Shown here piece after piece: positions 34,900 through 36,219 of a stretch of DNA of 36,219 bases. Position numbers and translations under genes: made by a program. The notes under the pieces were generated by a model, which had not been told where the DNA came from, searched no databases, and worked only from the letters and a program-made list of their open reading frames with translations. Source of the DNA: Rugamonas sp. (lineage in GTDB: Bacteria; Pseudomonadota; Gammaproteobacteria; Burkholderiales; Burkholderiaceae_D). Positions within the stretch are counted from its first letter, which is position 1; every line of letters starts with the position of its first letter. The stretch is taken from positions 1 to 36,219 of the forward strand of contig NZ_JANXMI010000037.1 in the NCBI RefSeq assembly GCF_025354735.1, in the 5' to 3' direction.

Positions 34900-35454
34900 A
34901 TGACTGATCGATTACCTCCCATCGCCTTCGAACGACTGAGTGCCACCCAGCAGGTGGCCGCGCAAGAAGTAATCAGTGGCCCCCGAGGCGCACTATATGG
35001 GCCGTTTGTTCCGCTGGTAAGAAGTCCTGAACTAATGTCGGCTGCGCAAAAGATGGGTGAGTATTTGCGCTACCGCAGCGCTATCGGCACACGACTTTCA
35101 GAGTTGGCTATTTTGGTCACGGCTCGGCAATGGAATCAGCAGGTGGAATGGGCTATTCATGTGCCTATCGCACAGCAGAACGATATATCGCCGGACACGA
35201 TCAGTGCTATCGCGCTCCGACAACGTCCAACGAAAATGACGGAAGATGAAGCATTGGTGCACGACTTTTGCGTTGAACTGCATACGCAGAAACAGGTCGG
35301 TGACGGGACCTACTTTGCCGCGTTGGCTAGATTCGGTGAGCACGGCGTAGTTGATCTAATAGGCATCAACGGCTACTACACCTTTTTGGCCATGGTGATG
35401 AATACCGCGCAAACGACGGTGCCCGTATCGCCAGCTAAACCCTTGCCAGAGTGA
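34900..35454 (+). CDS. Carboxymuconolactone decarboxylase-family protein, element-borne replacement copy
   Basis: A complete 184-residue protein (MTDRLPPIAFERLSATQQVA start) of the carboxymuconolactone decarboxylase/AhpD-like helical family, with the conserved RLSELAILVTARQW and QQVEWAIHVPIA, where Glu and His mark the usual active-site motif. No CxxC peroxidatic pair is seen, so it resembles the decarboxylase side of the family. A hand, gap-free alignment to the rejoined host gene gives about 140 of 184 identical residues. Codons are far more A/T-ended than the host version. At the integration point it reads GAACTAATGTCGGC instead of host GAACTGATGGCGGC. It could supply the function lost by the insertion. 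Confidence 0.9.
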   Translation: MTDRLPPIAFERLSATQQVAAQEVISGPRGALYGPFVPLVRSPELMSAAQKMGEYLRYRSAIGTRLSELAILVTARQWNQQVEWAIHVPIAQQNDISPDTISAIALRQRPTKMTEDEALVHDFCVELHTQKQVGDGTYFAALARFGEHGVVDLIGINGYYTFLAMVMNTAQTTVPVSPAKPLPE

Positions 35455-35500
35455 CCTATCCTTAGGTAACACAGGCGTCGGGACAAATCGCGCGCCATTC

Positions 35501-35524
35501 ATGTATTGATGGCCCGACTGCTAT
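35501..35524. repeat. Right end of the element: 22-bp inverted repeat plus AT core (attR half)
   Basis: Bases 35501-35522 are the inverted partner of 32139-32160 (19 of 22 matches; inner ATGTATTGATGGC identical), followed by the dinucleotide AT (35523-35524), after which host coding sequence resumes. Confidence 0.8.
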
Positions 35525-35942
35525 GGCGGCGGCGCAGCGCATGGGCGAATATCTGCGCTACCGCAGCGCGATCGGCACGCGGCTGTCGGAGCTGGCCATC
35601 CTGGTCACGGCGCGCCAGTGGAGCCAGCAGGTCGAGTGGGCCATCCATGCGCCGATCGCGCTGGAGCACGGCATCGCGCCGGCCACCATCGACGCCATCG
35701 CGCGGCGCCGGCGGCCGGACGGCATGGCGGCCGACGAGGCCCTGGTGCACGACTTTTGCGTCGAGCTGCACCAGCGCCAGCGCGTCGCCGACGCCACCTA
35801 TGGGGCTGCGCTGGCGCTGTTCGGCGAGCACGGCGTGGTCGACCTGATGGGCATCAACGGTTATTACACCTTCCTGGCGATGGTCATGAACGCGGCGCAG
35901 ACGGCCGTGCCGGCGTCGTCGGCCGCGCTGCTGCCGCCATGA
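35523..35942 (+). pseudogene. Carboxymuconolactone decarboxylase-family gene, 3' fragment
   Basis: The host gene resumes at the junction as MAAAQRMGEYLRYRSAIGTR and runs intact to its stop at 35942 (139 codons). It carries the family core RLSELAILVTARQW and QQVEWAIHAPIA. An ATG happens to lie exactly at the junction (35523), but the AT there belongs to the recombination core, and no ribosome-binding site precedes it, so translation is doubtful. GC-rich codon use matches the chromosome, unlike the element-borne copy just upstream. Confidence 0.85.
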
Positions 35943-36029
35943 ATGTCGGCCATATGTGAGACCGCGAACAGAGCGCGCTTCCGTGCTGCGGATAATCGGC
36001 TGAGCTGATTATTTCAAGGGGAGTGCGTG

Positions 36030-36219
36030 ATGCCAGGCCAGCCAGACCAGACGGACACGACAGATGTCATCAAGCCGGGCGCGCCCCGGGCGCCCATCGG
36101 CGACGCGGGTGACGCCGCCATGCTTCAGGGGTCACAGCTGACGCGGCGCGGCTTCATCCAGTCGGCGCTGGCGGCGGCCACGCTGGCGCAGGCGCCGCGC
36201 GCGCCGGCGCAGCCGCCGC
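36030..36219 (+). CDS. Tat-exported protein, N-terminal part (runs off window)
   Basis: An open frame from ATG 36030 to the window end (63 codons), preceded by AAGGGGAG eight bases upstream. After a hydrophilic N-terminal region it reads QLTRRGFIQSALAAATLAQA, a twin-arginine signal with RRGFIQ and a hydrophobic stretch, then a Pro/Ala-rich segment. The mature protein is outside the window, so its function is unknown; Tat export usually means a folded, often cofactor-containing periplasmic protein. It lies 87 bases after the broken decarboxylase-family gene and may have been in its operon. Confidence 0.75.
   Translation, partial: MPGQPDQTDTTDVIKPGAPRAPIGDAGDAAMLQGSQLTRRGFIQSALAAATLAQAPRAPAQPP

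Larger units (their letters stand above)
32139..35522. mobile_element. 3.4-kb integrative element carrying a replacement copy of its target gene
   Basis: The boundaries are set by the 22-bp inverted repeats, by the shared AT dinucleotide, and by the exact in-frame restoration of the split host gene when 32138 is joined to 35525. GC content is visibly lower and codon use more AT-ended than in the flanks. Contents from left to right: truncated serine recombinase (plus), two related small proteins (minus), a 112-residue protein (minus), a glycine-zipper protein bracketed by direct repeats (minus), and a complete carboxymuconolactone-decarboxylase-family gene (plus) homologous to the disrupted host gene. 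Loss of most of the recombinase makes it probably non-autonomous now. Confidence 0.85.

Noticed and set aside
32139..35522. Interpreting the element as an insertion sequence or Tn3-type transposon
   Set aside because: There is no DDE transposase. The host duplication is only two bases, and the only recombinase fragment is of the serine integrase type, which explains the ends better.

Overview
The window looks like chromosome of a GC-rich betaproteobacterium, most likely Oxalobacteraceae (Massilia/Duganella/Telluria type). I infer this from gene content: a HutF/HutG-type histidine operon, a DUF2863 gene, an HDOD protein, and many GC-rich secreted hydrolases and sensors. No rRNA, tRNA or CRISPR array was seen.

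Layout. 1-5994 is the distal part of a histidine-utilisation operon (hutU 3' end, hutH, hutG, hutF, hutD, hutI) with ATGA overlaps between the last four genes; it takes histidine to glutamate plus formate by the five-step route. 6082-10432 holds a secreted metzincin-like metalloprotease and a substrate-binding/permease fusion of the glycine-betaine type. 10456-14021 carries small ORFs, a candidate anti-Shine-Dalgarno small RNA with a strong terminator, an EamA exporter coupled to a GNAT acetyltransferase, an Mpo1-like membrane protein and a deoxyinosine DNA glycosylase. At 13964-14469 lies a ccdAB-type toxin-antitoxin pair whose toxin reading frame loses its C-terminus at the end of the glycosylase gene. 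14995-17706 encodes a TPR/ATP-grasp fusion and a small membrane protein. 17767-26523 holds a CocE-like hydrolase, a TPR lipoprotein, DUF2863, HDOD, a 3-methyladenine DNA glycosylase, a chemoreceptor and a secreted Cache-domain protein. 26775-31879 has a KamA-type radical SAM gene broken by an amber codon and a frameshift, an MFS carrier, a fumarylacetoacetase-family enzyme and a class III aminotransferase broken by two frameshifts.

The most striking region is 32139-35522: a 3.4-kb, lower-GC insertion that splits a carboxymuconolactone-decarboxylase-family gene (5' part 32002-32138, 3' part 35523-35942). Its ends are 22-bp imperfect inverted repeats (19 of 22 match) and the flanks share only the dinucleotide AT. 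Just inside the left end is the N-terminus of a large serine recombinase. This is what integration by such an enzyme at an AT core would leave. The element carries a complete 184-residue copy of the very gene it breaks (34900-35454), the same length as the rejoined host gene and about 76% identical by hand count, in the same orientation. It therefore looks like an integrative element that destroys its target gene and supplies a diverged replacement.

Other cargo, all on the minus strand, is a pair of related small proteins, a 112-residue protein, and a glycine-zipper protein bracketed by two roughly 60-bp direct repeats with conserved terminal inverted repeats, resembling cassette recombination sites. 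The recombinase is cut short at about 32505 and abuts the 3' end of a cargo gene, so the element is probably now immobile. A new Tat-exported protein starts at 36030 and runs off the window.
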